From: Charina bottae | Taxonomy: Eukaryota > Chordata > Lepidosauria > Squamata > Charinaidae | Direction of reading: 5' to 3' | Length of the DNA: 64,000 bases | Assembly (NCBI GenBank): GCA_023362775.1 | Contig: JALMGJ010000011.1 | Span: 20,324,001-20,388,000 of the forward strand | Shown: positions 1 through 9,962 of the stretch, piece by piece | Layout of the letters: each line of letters opens with the position of its first letter | How positions within the stretch are numbered: position 1 is the stretch's first letter | The notes under the pieces: generated by a model | Seen by the model: only the letters and a program-made list of their open reading frames with translations | Databases searched by the model: none | What the model was told of the DNA's origin: nothing | Program-made: the position numbers and the translations under genes

Positions 1-1022
1 TGCTTTACCAAATCACTGGGAAATATGTGATACAATTTCTATCCATCTGTTCAGCTGTCATCCTAGATTCCTGAATAAGAGTCTCACTTTGATGCTTGGG
101 GTTTGCTTTGTCTGTTCAGTGTTCTGTGACTTTCTGGGTGATTTAGCTGTTTTAAATGTGCATTTCTTGTAGTACTTGATGATTCTGTTCAAAATCAGTG
201 GGCTCAGTGTCCATAATGGTTCTCTAATTCTTCAGAACTGAATGAAGGAGGGAATGCAGGCGAGAGTGAGGTGAGGACCAATCAGTTGTAGAATATTATT
301 CCACATACTGACAGCATGGAACGCACCGGTTGGTGCTGGGGATTATGCAAATAATTGTGCAAATAATTATGCAAATAATTGTGAAAAAACGGGCTTGCCG
401 TGGTTCAACACTGAAACATACACACCAAAACGTATATGCCCAGGTCATTGTGCAATTTTTTTCCCTTTTCTGTAAATCCCAAGAGTTGGTTTCTCAGAAC
501 TAACCCTGGGCTGTAATGCAATTTTTGCCTGAACTGGTGAAATATCTTAAGAAGACAAGCACTGAAGCTCATGTATAATGCTGTGCGTTTGACGTTAGTT
601 CAGACGACCTGATAGGATCTCTTCCAGTGTTGTAATTCTTGAATTTGACTACAGTCCTTTTCGCAGTAGTACACCTCAGCTGGCTTTGCTCTGGCAATAA
701 AATCTTTTGCCAGCATAATGCTATATTGTCCTGACTCCTAGCATTATCCCGTATACAGTATTTTGCATCTGATGGGTGGGCGGTGAGTATTTTGAGGTGC
801 TGACTGGTTGATGAATAGCCAACAGCACGTCTATCTCATCCTCCCTCTAAGAAACAGCCCACTCCCACATTTCAGTGTCACCTGGGCTTACTAATGATAA
901 TCAAGCCTGGTGTTGTCATATGAACACATCTGTCCAGAGAAGAGGTGAGGGAATGCTATGAATTTTAGATACCAAGACAGCTGAAGGAGGAAGCTCTGCA
1001 ATAGTCCTCATTGAACACTTAC
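1..1022. other. No gene seen; octamer-rich AT stretch
   Basis: I see no coding exon or recognisable transposon here. The only structure is a short tandem repeat near 343-380, where octamer-like ATGCAAAT words recur. It lies downstream of the orphan exon at 1023-1146 if that gene runs on the minus strand, so it is probably intron or 3' flank. Confidence 0.5.
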
Positions 1023-1146
1023 TTGACGGACCCCACGCTTGGCCACCTTCGTCCCAACTTTGCAAAATGCTTCTTTGGCGAGTTGATCCAAAGGCCCACG
1101 GGAAAGTGAAGTTTCCCAAAGCGGGGGCTCCCGTCTTTTCGCTCAT
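1023..1146 (-). CDS. Unidentified internal coding exon
   Basis: A 124-nt exon is bounded by an acceptor (TGTTCTCAG) at its high end and a consensus donor (GTAAGT) at its low end. Read with two leading and two trailing bases, it gives 40 uninterrupted codons of basic and aromatic composition, containing RFGKLHFPVGLWINSPKK and HFAKLGRRWPSVGSVK. This reads like a conserved protein and not like a repeat. A second frame is also open (starting MSEKTGAPALG), which weakens the case. I do not recognise the family. In human the gene beyond COX6B2 is KMT5C, but the peptide does not resemble what I know of it. No partner exon was found in the window, so the rest of the gene would lie to the left. Confidence 0.5.
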
Positions 1147-3501
1147 CTGAGAACATGATCACGGGGACCTGGAACTACTGAAAGACACAAGGGTAGGGAG
1201 GAGGAAGGGGGAGAGAGAGACAGAGACAGAGAAATACAATCTGTAAGGCCAATTCTTGGTGATTGTGGCCCTCCCCTGGTTGATGTCCTTTGACCTGAGC
1301 AGAGCGGCTTCTGCAGCATTTGGACGCAACTTCCCCAACTTGATCCTTTCTAGGTATGTCGGATTATAGCTCTCACCCCTTAGAGAGAGCTTCTTACTTT
1401 CCCTACGTTTAAACCTTGGCTTTCTGAGTGTGACTTAGTATAGAACTGAGCTGTTGGATATTAAGAGCATTGGTCACGTAGAGCACAGTATTAACGGTTT
1501 TAATTTCTTTCTTAAAACAGTATGGGTTCTTCGTGCTTTAATTCGGGGAGGCCATGAACAAGGGAAGATATGTGGCAGGGCAGAGGTGTGGATATTCTGT
1601 GTTAAAAGGGGAACAGCTACTATGACATAGCCAGCCAGACTTATCACATCTTGAATTTCACAGAGTTGGAGCTGATCTGGCTATGTGACAAGCCCCAACT
1701 TCTTCTCAGATGGCCTCCAGTTTGAGCAACAAGGTTGGTGAGTTGCTGCTCTCCTATTAGGGATATCTGATCTGGGCTGCAAAACCGCAGCGGACCATTA
1801 CTTGGCAGCAAAGAGTTACAGGAACTCTTGACTCTTTGCTGCCACTTAATGGTTGCCCACATTTTTGCAGCCAATTCTGCTAGCCCTATGGTTGAGTCTC
1901 CTCTGCTTCTGTCTTTCCCTTACTTTGCCACTTGCAGCCTTGCTTGACTGGCTCCCTGAGAGAGTAGCCATGCCTTTTACTCTACAAAGGGCACTCCTTT
2001 GTTTAAGGGGCTGTCAGGTGGCAGTCTTTTATTTTAATCTAATGCCAGGTCCGTTTTAGGTAAAGAACCAAAAGAAGGAAGCGAGACTGGGGATGGATGT
2101 GTCTTAGCATTGCTCATCAATGCTTAACACCCGGAAAGCATTGGCCCCAACATCGGACATGTGAGCAAATTGGCCAAACGACCCCTATACCTCTTCTAAC
2201 CTCCACAAGTTTTGCATTTTTAATGGCAGCTAAAAAAGGCAAGGAGGACTAATAATCCCACTGTGTGGGCCTGACGGACAGGAGGGCTGAGTAGAAAAAT
2301 GTTTGAAGTGTCTCCAAGTGCTGCTTCTCCTTCCTGTATCCCACAATCCGTGCAAAAGCAAAAGGAAAAAAAATAACAAAAATATTTGAAACTTTGAACT
2401 ACACCCTCTGGCCTGTTTTAACGATGCTGTAAACCATTTTAAACATTTCATTTAGAAAAGCAGGATATAGAAATAGTGAAAAAGATTTTACGTGTATATG
2501 TGCCCATTTGCACAAACGTCACGCAGCCCTGAAACGGAACTGGAAAGACTTCGCTCTCCGTTCCCGGTCTCACTTTGGTTTCTCCTTACCCTCTCGTTTC
2601 CTACTAGCTTGCCCTTCTCCAGCTTGGGGTATTTCAGAAATGTTGGACTATTCCCAGAATTCCCAGGCAGCTTGCCGTTGGCCATGCCGCCTGCCCATAT
2701 ACCCCTGGGCATTGTAGCCCAATAAATCTTGAGAGCACCAAGTAAAGGACAGCTGCCCCAGATCTTCTCCTTGCCTAAACCTTCCCGTCTCCCATTAGCT
2801 GATTTTTCATGGGCTGCGAAATTCAGATCCAGAGGCAGCGAGAACAAATCCAGAACTTCCACCGTGGCCGTGAGTCATAGGCCCTGAATCAAACGGTTAC
2901 GTCAACAGGAAAAGATGAGATAACCAGCTTTGGGGTCAGGATAGCTGGGCCTCACCTCACAAGAGCTGCTTAATTCTTGGGAGACTGGACACGATGGGGA
3001 GACCCTATGAGGTGAAGCAATCCAGGCCCCGAGCCCCACCCTATCCAATGCGTCAATCAGAGCCGTAAAGTGCAGCTCCAAAATATGATCCCTCCTTCTT
3101 TAATCAACTGATGCCCAGCACTTTTCCTTTCTCCGTAAAGCTGGGCTACTTTAGCCCAGAGCCCAGGAGTTTTGGCTCTGCACTCGCCAAACTTTCTCAG
3201 TCTCTGAGACCAAAAATCAAGTGATGTTTCAAACATGTGTTCCTTCCCCCTTTTCCCACCCCCTGGAAAAAAAAAGAAAACAAATAATGCAGGGTGCAGT
3301 GTTTTGTAATGGTATTCTTAAATTTGCCACTCAGAATAGGATGGCTGTCCACAGTCTGTTACTTTTTCTCCCAGAGTCAACTTCCACATTATCAACTTTC
3401 TGCAAATATTGACTTGATAGAGAACACATTTTTGAGAGACAGTAAAGAATGGCGCAGGGAGACTGGATTTTCTAATGTGGGATCAAAGTAATGGTTTAGT
3501 G
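1147..3501. other. Gene-free stretch with one hairpin
   Basis: No exon with paired splice sites and conserved peptide was found. A near-perfect hairpin lies at 1794-1853. The rest looks like unique, slightly AT-rich intron or intergenic DNA. Short open frames (for example 2488-2862 minus) have no recognisable peptide. Confidence 0.4.
1794..1853. repeat. Short imperfect hairpin
   Basis: The arms at 1794-1816 and 1831-1853 are 23 nt each, with two mismatches and a 14-nt loop. The pairing extends a little into the flanks. The size suits a miRNA precursor or a tiny MITE remnant. I see no target-site duplication. Confidence 0.5.
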
Positions 3502-3696
3502 CAGTGCTTTCCAGACCTTCTCCTTCATTACTCAAAACCGCTTATCAGAAAGTCCTTTTTACCCAATATAGGTAAAACACTTTAAGTCAATTTAAATGTC
3601 CCTGTTGTGATTGGATAAAGTGTTCGTCTGTCGTTACCCAAAGAAAAACCACTTTTACCCAATTTTGGGGAATTTACCCAGGTTTGGGAAGCACTG
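3502..3696. mobile_element. hAT-like MITE, 195 bp
   Basis: The termini are inverted repeats (CAGTGCTTTCCAGACC at the left, GGTTTGGGAAGCACTG at the right). They are flanked by 8-bp duplications matching at 7 of 8 bases (3494-3501 and 3697-3704). The interior is AT-rich with repeated TTTACCCAA words and has no coding capacity. The 8-bp duplication and CAG/CTG ends indicate the hAT superfamily. Confidence 0.7.
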
Positions 3697-4605
3697 CTTT
3701 AGTGCAAGGGGAAGCAAACCTCCCAATTCCTGGGTTTGGTGAGAAGAAGGCAGTGGTGGGAAGAGACAGAGCTAGAGGCAAAGAAATGCCAGTGCCCGAC
3801 CTTATTAAGTTCCTTTGAGATGCGGTGGGGCAAATCAGGATTCATCCACACCCACACCAGTCTCCCCCATTTTTCCACCTGTTTACTGTCCAGACCTGGT
3901 TTTGAAACTATGATATGTGTAGAGTTAGAGTTAGAGATAGATATAGAGATGGAGATGATAGAGGTAGAGATGAAATTTTGCACACACACACGCACACATG
4001 CACACCCAGCCACAGACTGACAAGATTACCGGCTACAGAGGATGTCCCAGATGCTGTGGCCTCTGCACATCACTCCCCTTCAGGCATCCCATGGGCCGGG
4101 CTCCATCTTCTGCTCCCTACGGTTTCTGCGATGGTGTTCCTGTATATGCTGTGACTTAAATCCAGAATGACTGCGCACGGATTTCCCGTGCCTCTGGTCA
4201 TTCACACACAGGAGGTGGGGCAGGAAAAGGAGATGGGGGTGGGTGGGCAGGAAACTGGCTTGAAGCAAGGCCTCTCCCAAGAACTGGGGAGGGCAGGGGA
4301 TCAGGGAAGGGGATAGGGAGCCAAAACGTGAACTACCAGGGCCAGGGCCAGGGCCAGGAACCCCCTTGCAATAAAACTGAGGTGGGGAGGAGATAAATTC
4401 GGACACTTAGAAAGGGTGAGTTGACACTCTCTGTTGCAGTCATCGGATAGTGAGGCCTACTGATTTGACAATTTGGACAGAAGGGAGCTGGGAGGAAAGC
4501 TTGCCTGGACTGTTTCCCCAAAGCTGTTTGTTCCCCAGTTGTAAGCTTCAGGGTTTTGGCATATCATTATATGTACCAACATTTTTCCTGGCTATTCTAA
4601 CTGCA

Positions 4606-4920
4606 GGGGTGCGATGGCTCAGTGGTTAAGACGCCAGGCTTGTCGATTGGAAGGTCAGCGGTTCGAGACCCGAGCGCCGCGTGAGGGAGTGAGCTCCCGC
4701 ACTCGCCCCAGCTCTTGCCAACCCAGCAATTCGAAAGCATGCAAATGCACGTAGATGAATAGGTACCACTTCGGTGGGTAGGTAACAGCGTTCCGCGCGC
4801 GTCATGCCGGCCACATGACTGTGGAAGCGTCTTCAGACAACGCTGGCTCTTCGGCTAAGAAATGGAGATGAGCACCGGCCCCTAGAGTCGGACACGTCTG
4901 TGCAGGGGAAAACCTACCTA
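4606..4920 (+). mobile_element. Full-length tRNA-derived SINE (Sauria type)
   Basis: The head is tRNA-like, with an A-box-like segment (TGGCTCAGTGGTTAAGACG) and a B box (GGTTCGAGACC). The body ends in a BovB-like tail containing AGTCGGACACG. A perfect 14-bp target-site duplication (ctattctaactgca) at 4592-4605 and 4921-4934 marks its ends. This is the cleanest copy of the family in the window and supports a squamate origin. Confidence 0.85.
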
Positions 4921-5766
4921 CTATTCTAACTGCAACTATTGGTAACCAAGAGAAATGAGCAGGTGATCATTCCTAATCAACACATTGTGAGAAGCTTATA
5001 TATCAACCTGCTGAAGAAGGCACAGGAGCAAGTTAAACTAGCATTTTCTTTGGGGTTAGCAGTCTAACACCTACAGGAACAACAGCATGTGTGATTTCCC
5101 CCAGGTGGCATCGGCAAGGTCCCAAGATTCAATAAAAATAAATTAAAATGTTGGAAATCATGTAATATTGTCAAGTCCCACAAGATATTGGATGAGAAAG
5201 TCAAAATCTTGTCAGATTTTGCAACCTCCCAAGAGTGTGTGTACACACAAGCACACACATACACATCTCTCATTTTGGCATTCTCACAAGGGACCACCTG
5301 CAGGATCACTGTGGATCACAGGCTGGGAACCATTGGGCTGTGTCCCTTTTCGTGGTCAGTTGATGCTTCCATTTTTAAAAAAAAGTGATGCTTGAATTGG
5401 CATGTCTAAGGTGAGAGCAGACTCACATGGCTGGCTGGCTGGCTGGCCCCCGTGTATAGGTGCAGATATTGTCCTGTGGCCTCTGCACATCAAATAATTA
5501 CACTAGTAGTCCAAGAGTTTGGTGACACAAGCACTCTACTAACAGCAAGTATGGCAGTGACCATATTTCATCATGTACATATATATCTAAAACATGGGAG
5601 AAGAGGTCTATGCATCTTTGAGGTGGGTTCTTTAAATGGTTGATATAAATCCTACAAACTGATTCCTAGCTTTACTAGAAGTTTAGGATGCAGGTCACAC
5701 ATGCATTATTTTATATAAGTTCCATTCAAAAAGTTGGTTTCTCAGGAAGTCTTGTGCAATAGCTTA

Positions 5767-6177
5767 CAGGTAGTCCTTGCTTAATGACCATAATTGGGAC
5801 TGGAATTTCAGTTGCTAAGCAAAGCGGTTATTAAGCAAATCTGACCCGACTTTACCACCTTTTTTGTGGTGGTTGCTAAGCGAATCACCGCAGGCATTAA
5901 GCAAACCACTGAAGACATTAAGCAAATCACACGGTTCCCCATTGATTTTGCTTGCCAGAAGCCAGCCGGGAAGGTAAAAAATGGCGATCACGTGACCACA
6001 GGATGCTGCGACGATCATAAATGCAAACTGGTTGCCAAGTGCCCAAATCGTGATCATGTGACTTCAGGGACACTGTGACGGTCATAAGAGTGAGAACTGG
6101 TTGTAAGTTGTTTTTTTCAACACCGTTGTAAGTCCGAACTGTCACTAAACAAATGGTTGTTAAGGTAGGACTACCTG
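5767..6177. mobile_element. Tc1/mariner (Tigger)-like MITE
   Basis: The terminal inverted repeats CAGGTAGTCCTTG and GGACTACCTG are flanked by TA, as in Tc1/mariner insertions. The interior is built from words such as gttgctaagcgaa and ttaagcgaatc, shared with six other copies in this window. There is no transposase frame. Confidence 0.7.
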
Positions 6178-7095
6178 TATACTCCAAATGAACTGTTTCC
6201 CATGGAATCAGAAACTTGAAAAGAGTCCTAGGTAGGCCATATAAACCAATCAGGCTTGCTGGAAGGAATCCAGAGCTAGAGCCTCAGTCTCCCCTAAGCT
6301 TTAGATTTCCTATATTAAGCATTTAGCTGAATAACTGACTCAAGCTTACAGTCTTCACTGTCATACTTATTCTATGCAAATGTATTTTATTGTAACTGGT
6401 GATATAAACATACATTTTGATAGCCTCGTAACTTCAGTTGAGTCCAAATATTTAAAAAATGATATATTTGAGTTGGTGTTATATATTAAAGGCAACATAT
6501 AAATACAGCATTATTACTACACTACTATCATTGGTAGCCAACGAGTTCATAGAGTAAAAGAGCTCACTATGGATTTCTGTGCCTCTGGATAATTATTTTC
6601 TGTGCCAACCACAAAGCTTTTGAACATTGGTTTGATGATAGTTTTGGAAAGGCACGGTCACAAACTAAAAATAAACTAGAATTAGATAAAAGGACAGAAA
6701 CAGGAACCTACTGAACTCAGCCAAAAGTCCATCCAGTTCTGTAGACTGTTTCCCCTAGAAGCCAACTGGATACTTTGGCAAAGCCCAGCACAGAGCGCAA
6801 GACAAAGAAATTGCACACATTCCACCCCTCCAAAAGGAAACAAGTTTAGCAGATGGGTAGAAAGGCAGAGGAAGTAATTAAGACACACCACGGGGTGATT
6901 TTAAAAAGCTGAAGTGCAGTTGAGTTTGAGGCAGTGTTGAATCCATCAAGAGCATCATGGAATATGGGGGAAAGGCTGATTCTTGTTCTGCTGCAGGGTA
7001 TACATAGTTATGGAGGGCTAGATTTTCATCAGTAAAACAGCATGCTGAGAAAAGGTCACCTTCTTATCCCAGTGTCTGTTTCCATTACCGTAATG

Positions 7096-7705
7096 CAGGG
7101 TTTCTCAACCTTGGCAATTTTAAGGTGTGTGGACTTCAACTCCCAGAATTCCCCAGCCAACCATGGTTTTGGATTGCTGGGGAATTTTGGGAGCTGAAGT
7201 CCACACATCTTAAAGTTGAGGAGGTTGAGAAACACTGATCTATAGTGTCTGTAGCTTGAATCATGTCAACTGGATTTCTATTTTCTCAGTGGAAACGTTT
7301 CGCTCCTTATCCAAGGAGCTTCTTCAGTCTCAGGCTCAGACTGAAGAAGCTCCTTGGATAAGGAGCGAAACGTTTCCACTGAGAAAATAGAAATCCAGTT
7401 GACATGATTCAAGCTACAGACAATTCCACCTGGATGACTGAGAACCTTCATAGACATACTGATCTATAGTGTATAAATAAAAGAAGAGTAAAGAGTCAGA
7501 AATTTATCCAGTTTAAAACAAATTAGAAGATGAAATTAATTTTTGTCTTGGATGTTTAACACCATGCTGTCTGATTTCTTAGTATTGGAACAGGCCAAAG
7601 TAGAAATCTGCTTTTAAGCTAAAGCAATCCAAAACCATGGTTGGCTGGGGAATTCTGGGAGTTGAAGTCCACACATCTTAAAATTGCCAAGGTTGAGAAA
7701 CACTG
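7096..7705. mobile_element. Composite palindromic hAT MITE with nested insert
   Basis: The outer arms begin CAGGGTTTCTCAACC and end GGTTGAGAAACACTG. The first 80 or so bases are the reverse complement of the last 80. Flanks 7088-7095 and 7706-7713 match at 7 of 8 bases. Inside lie an extra half-copy of the same arm (to 7237) and the 209-bp hammerhead-bearing insertion at 7249-7457, so the element was split after it inserted. Confidence 0.65.
7249..7457. mobile_element. Inverted pair of hammerhead-like units with 15-bp TSD
   Basis: This 209-bp insertion is flanked by a perfect 15-bp direct repeat (actgatctatagtgt) at 7234-7248 and 7458-7472. Most of it is an inverted repeat with 85-nt arms at 7246-7330 and 7338-7422 and a 7-nt loop. 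Each arm carries CTGAAGA, then a stem-loop (GCTCCTT GGAT AAGGAGC), then GAAACGTTTC, which is the layout of a hammerhead ribozyme core with one extra base before stem II. Head-to-head partial copies fit a Penelope-like retroelement origin, but that assignment is inference. Confidence 0.65.
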
Positions 7706-7778
7706 CCTTAATGGAAGTAACTGACTAACTTTGAAAACATTACAGAAGAACAGGACATCTGCTTGCATGTTTAAAATA

Positions 7779-7811
<33 letters not shown>

Positions 7812-7842
7812 GTATATATTTATTTATTTATTTATTTATCAT
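7779..7842. repeat. (TG)n and (ATTT)n microsatellites
   Basis: A TG-dinucleotide run passes into TGTA words and then tandem ATTT units. This forms the A-rich 3' tail region of the adjacent minus-strand LINE fragment. Confidence 0.8.
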
Positions 7843-8246
7843 TTAAATTTATCCCCGCCCATCTCCCGGAATAAGGGACTCTGGGCGGTTTACAGGATAA
7901 AATGGTTAAAAAACTATACATAAAAATTACAGACCATATAAAATAATTATAAATTATGAATCCAGATGTGTAAAATATTCATTAAAGAAGGACAATAACA
8001 TCAAGGGATTAGCCATCTCCATGATGAACTATCCCTTCCTCCATCCCATGCCAGGCAGCAGAACCAGGTCTTCAGCTCTTTCCTAAAGGTTGGGAGGGAG
8101 GAGATCTGCCTTAACTCTGGGGGCAAGCTGTTCCATAGCATGGGCGCTGTCACAGAGAAGGCCCGCCTCCTAGACCCCATCAGATGACATTCTCTAATTG
8201 ATGGGGTACGTAGCAGGGCCTCTCTGGATGACCGGGTGGGGCGGGG
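7815..8246 (-). mobile_element. LINE 3' fragment (CR1/L2/L3-like)
   Basis: The minus strand encodes a peptide with RRAFSVTAPMLWNSLPPEL and LPTFRKELKTWFC. This peptide sits at the C-terminal end of many vertebrate non-LTR retrotransposon ORFs. It is followed by a tail with the CCGCCCAGAGTCC-type motif near 7855-7890. Related copies lie at 24357-24700 (minus) and 52846-53342 (plus). The copy is 5'-truncated and is not a host gene. Confidence 0.65.
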
Positions 8247-8249
8247 CGG

Positions 8250-8317
8250 GTATATATATATATATATATATATATTCATTCATTCATTCATTCATTCATT
8301 CATTCATTCATTCATTC
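8250..8317. repeat. (TA)n then (TTCA)n microsatellites
   Basis: A run of alternating TA passes directly into about ten tandem TTCA/CATT tetranucleotides. Confidence 0.9.
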
Positions 8318-8399
8318 CGAATAATTCTTACAACAACCATGTAGGAAGGCTATATTATTATTATTATTATTCCTATATGGCACACAGAGGGGATAGCAC

Positions 8400-9290
8400 G
8401 GCTGAGGGAAAGAGACGCCAGCTAGCCTCAGGCCATCTTGGGGGTTCAGCAGTGATTTGTAGCGAAGACTTCCTTGATCAACTCAATGTTCAACGTGTCA
8501 TTCAGCCCATCATTCCTCCTCTCTCCATAAAGGGTGGGAAACCAGGGCCAAGGTTCCATTAGATTGCCCCTATTCAGCGAAAGTAATTGCAAGGTAAGGA
8601 AAAGCAACAGGCCTTCTACAGCCCAAAGCAGAAAGTGTGTGACTATTGGGGAAATATCCTTGGCACAGAAATGACAGAGGGTGGGTGAGCATGTCTGTCC
8701 GGGGCCATGGAATAGCAGCCTCAGCAGTGCTGCCCGTCCGTTCAAGCTCGCATTTGCATCAAGAGATTTCCCGCACCTGTTTCCTGAGTTATTATTCCAG
8801 AGGAGACTTGTTTTTCCCTTTGCCACACTCCACTTTGTAGGCAGAAGATGGGGCTGTCCTGGTAGGGCGTGTAGTCACTTTCTCGACCCCAATTTCGATT
8901 TTGGGTGTGTGCTTGCTCAGTATGTGAGCGTGCATTTCCCTTCCAACTATTTTCCTTAGCCAATATGCCTGGGTGTGGGGAAAGGAGTGGTGTTTATGTC
9001 CTGGCTTCACACCTTTCCCGTTCATTATCTCTCGTGTGTTTTGAGGTGTGTATACAGGATTTTGTTTTAGAAGGCAAAAAGTTGGCAAGGCAATCTTGGG
9101 TTTAAGTTTAAAGGCTCAGATTTTGTGATTCCTTATATGGTAAAATAATCTGGGATCCTTCTTGTCTCTGTGCATAAATCACCTGTGAAGATCTGGATCA
9201 AAACCAGGATATGAGAGGAGGATTCAATCCTTTCTTGTACTGTTTTTCCAATTAAATCCACCAACTTGTCCTGAAGCAGCTGTCCATAAC
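8400..9290. other. Gene-free stretch
   Basis: Several overlapping short open frames occur on both strands, but none shows a conserved peptide or consistent splice sites. I see no repeat termini. It lies beyond the poly(A) end of COX6B. Confidence 0.35.
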
Positions 9291-9297
9291 TAGGTAC

Positions 9298-9410
<113 letters not shown>

Positions 9411-9722
9411 CTATAGCTCGAATTGGTCAATATAATAGGAAGATTGCTACACATCTAAACAGCACAAGAAGGAAAATCTGTCTTGGATGAACTATTGAGA
9501 AAATGTACTAATATAGGTTTCCACAGACAACTTGCATATGTTAATTTAAAGAGGTTGGAGAAGAAAAGACTTCTTCAGAGGTAGCACGAACAAATGGAAC
9601 AAGGTCTAAACTAAAACATAAATAAATTTGAAGATTCTGGGGGGAAATCAAAGTTTCACATAAAAGAATCTGGGGAGAAGAGCATTTAAAAATACCTAAA
9701 CATTTCCGTTGTTAGAAACATA

Positions 9723-9728
9723 TTTATT
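9723..9728 (-). terminator. Poly(A) signal of COX6B
   Basis: The minus strand reads AATAAA about 180 bp downstream of the COX6B stop codon. It is the nearest canonical signal, so the 3' UTR is probably about 200 nt. Confidence 0.6.
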
Positions 9729-9908
9729 GGGAATGATTCTTCTCTTTGATTTTTTAACAATACTTCTATTTGCATTTTGTTCTGTTTCGGTGGGGCGAAG
9801 ATTCACAAATCTGCTGAGGTAACTAATAGTTGAATTGGAACAGGGTGAAAGTATACTTGCTGTTGCACCTCCCAGGCTATCTTCATAAGGGCAATGGGAG
9901 ATAGATCT

Positions 9909-9962
9909 TCATATCTTGCCAGGAAAATTTCCCTGTTTACGCTGTTCATCCCACTGATTTAC
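9909..9962 (-). CDS. COX6B2: COX6B terminal coding exon
   Basis: Acceptor TTTGCTCTTCAG precedes GTAAATCAGTGG. The 18 codons end ...GNFPGKI then TGA, the conserved C-terminus of the family. Entry phase 0 matches the donor of the preceding exon. Confidence 0.93.
   Translation of the reverse strand, partial: VNQWDEQRKQGNFPGKI

Noticed and set aside
4606..4680. A tRNA gene
   Set aside because: The tRNA-like segment is the head of a SINE with its own target-site duplication.
8001..8279. Possible host protein with RRAFSVTAPMLWNSLPPE
   Set aside because: The same peptide occurs at three places, followed by LINE tails; it is retrotransposon-derived.
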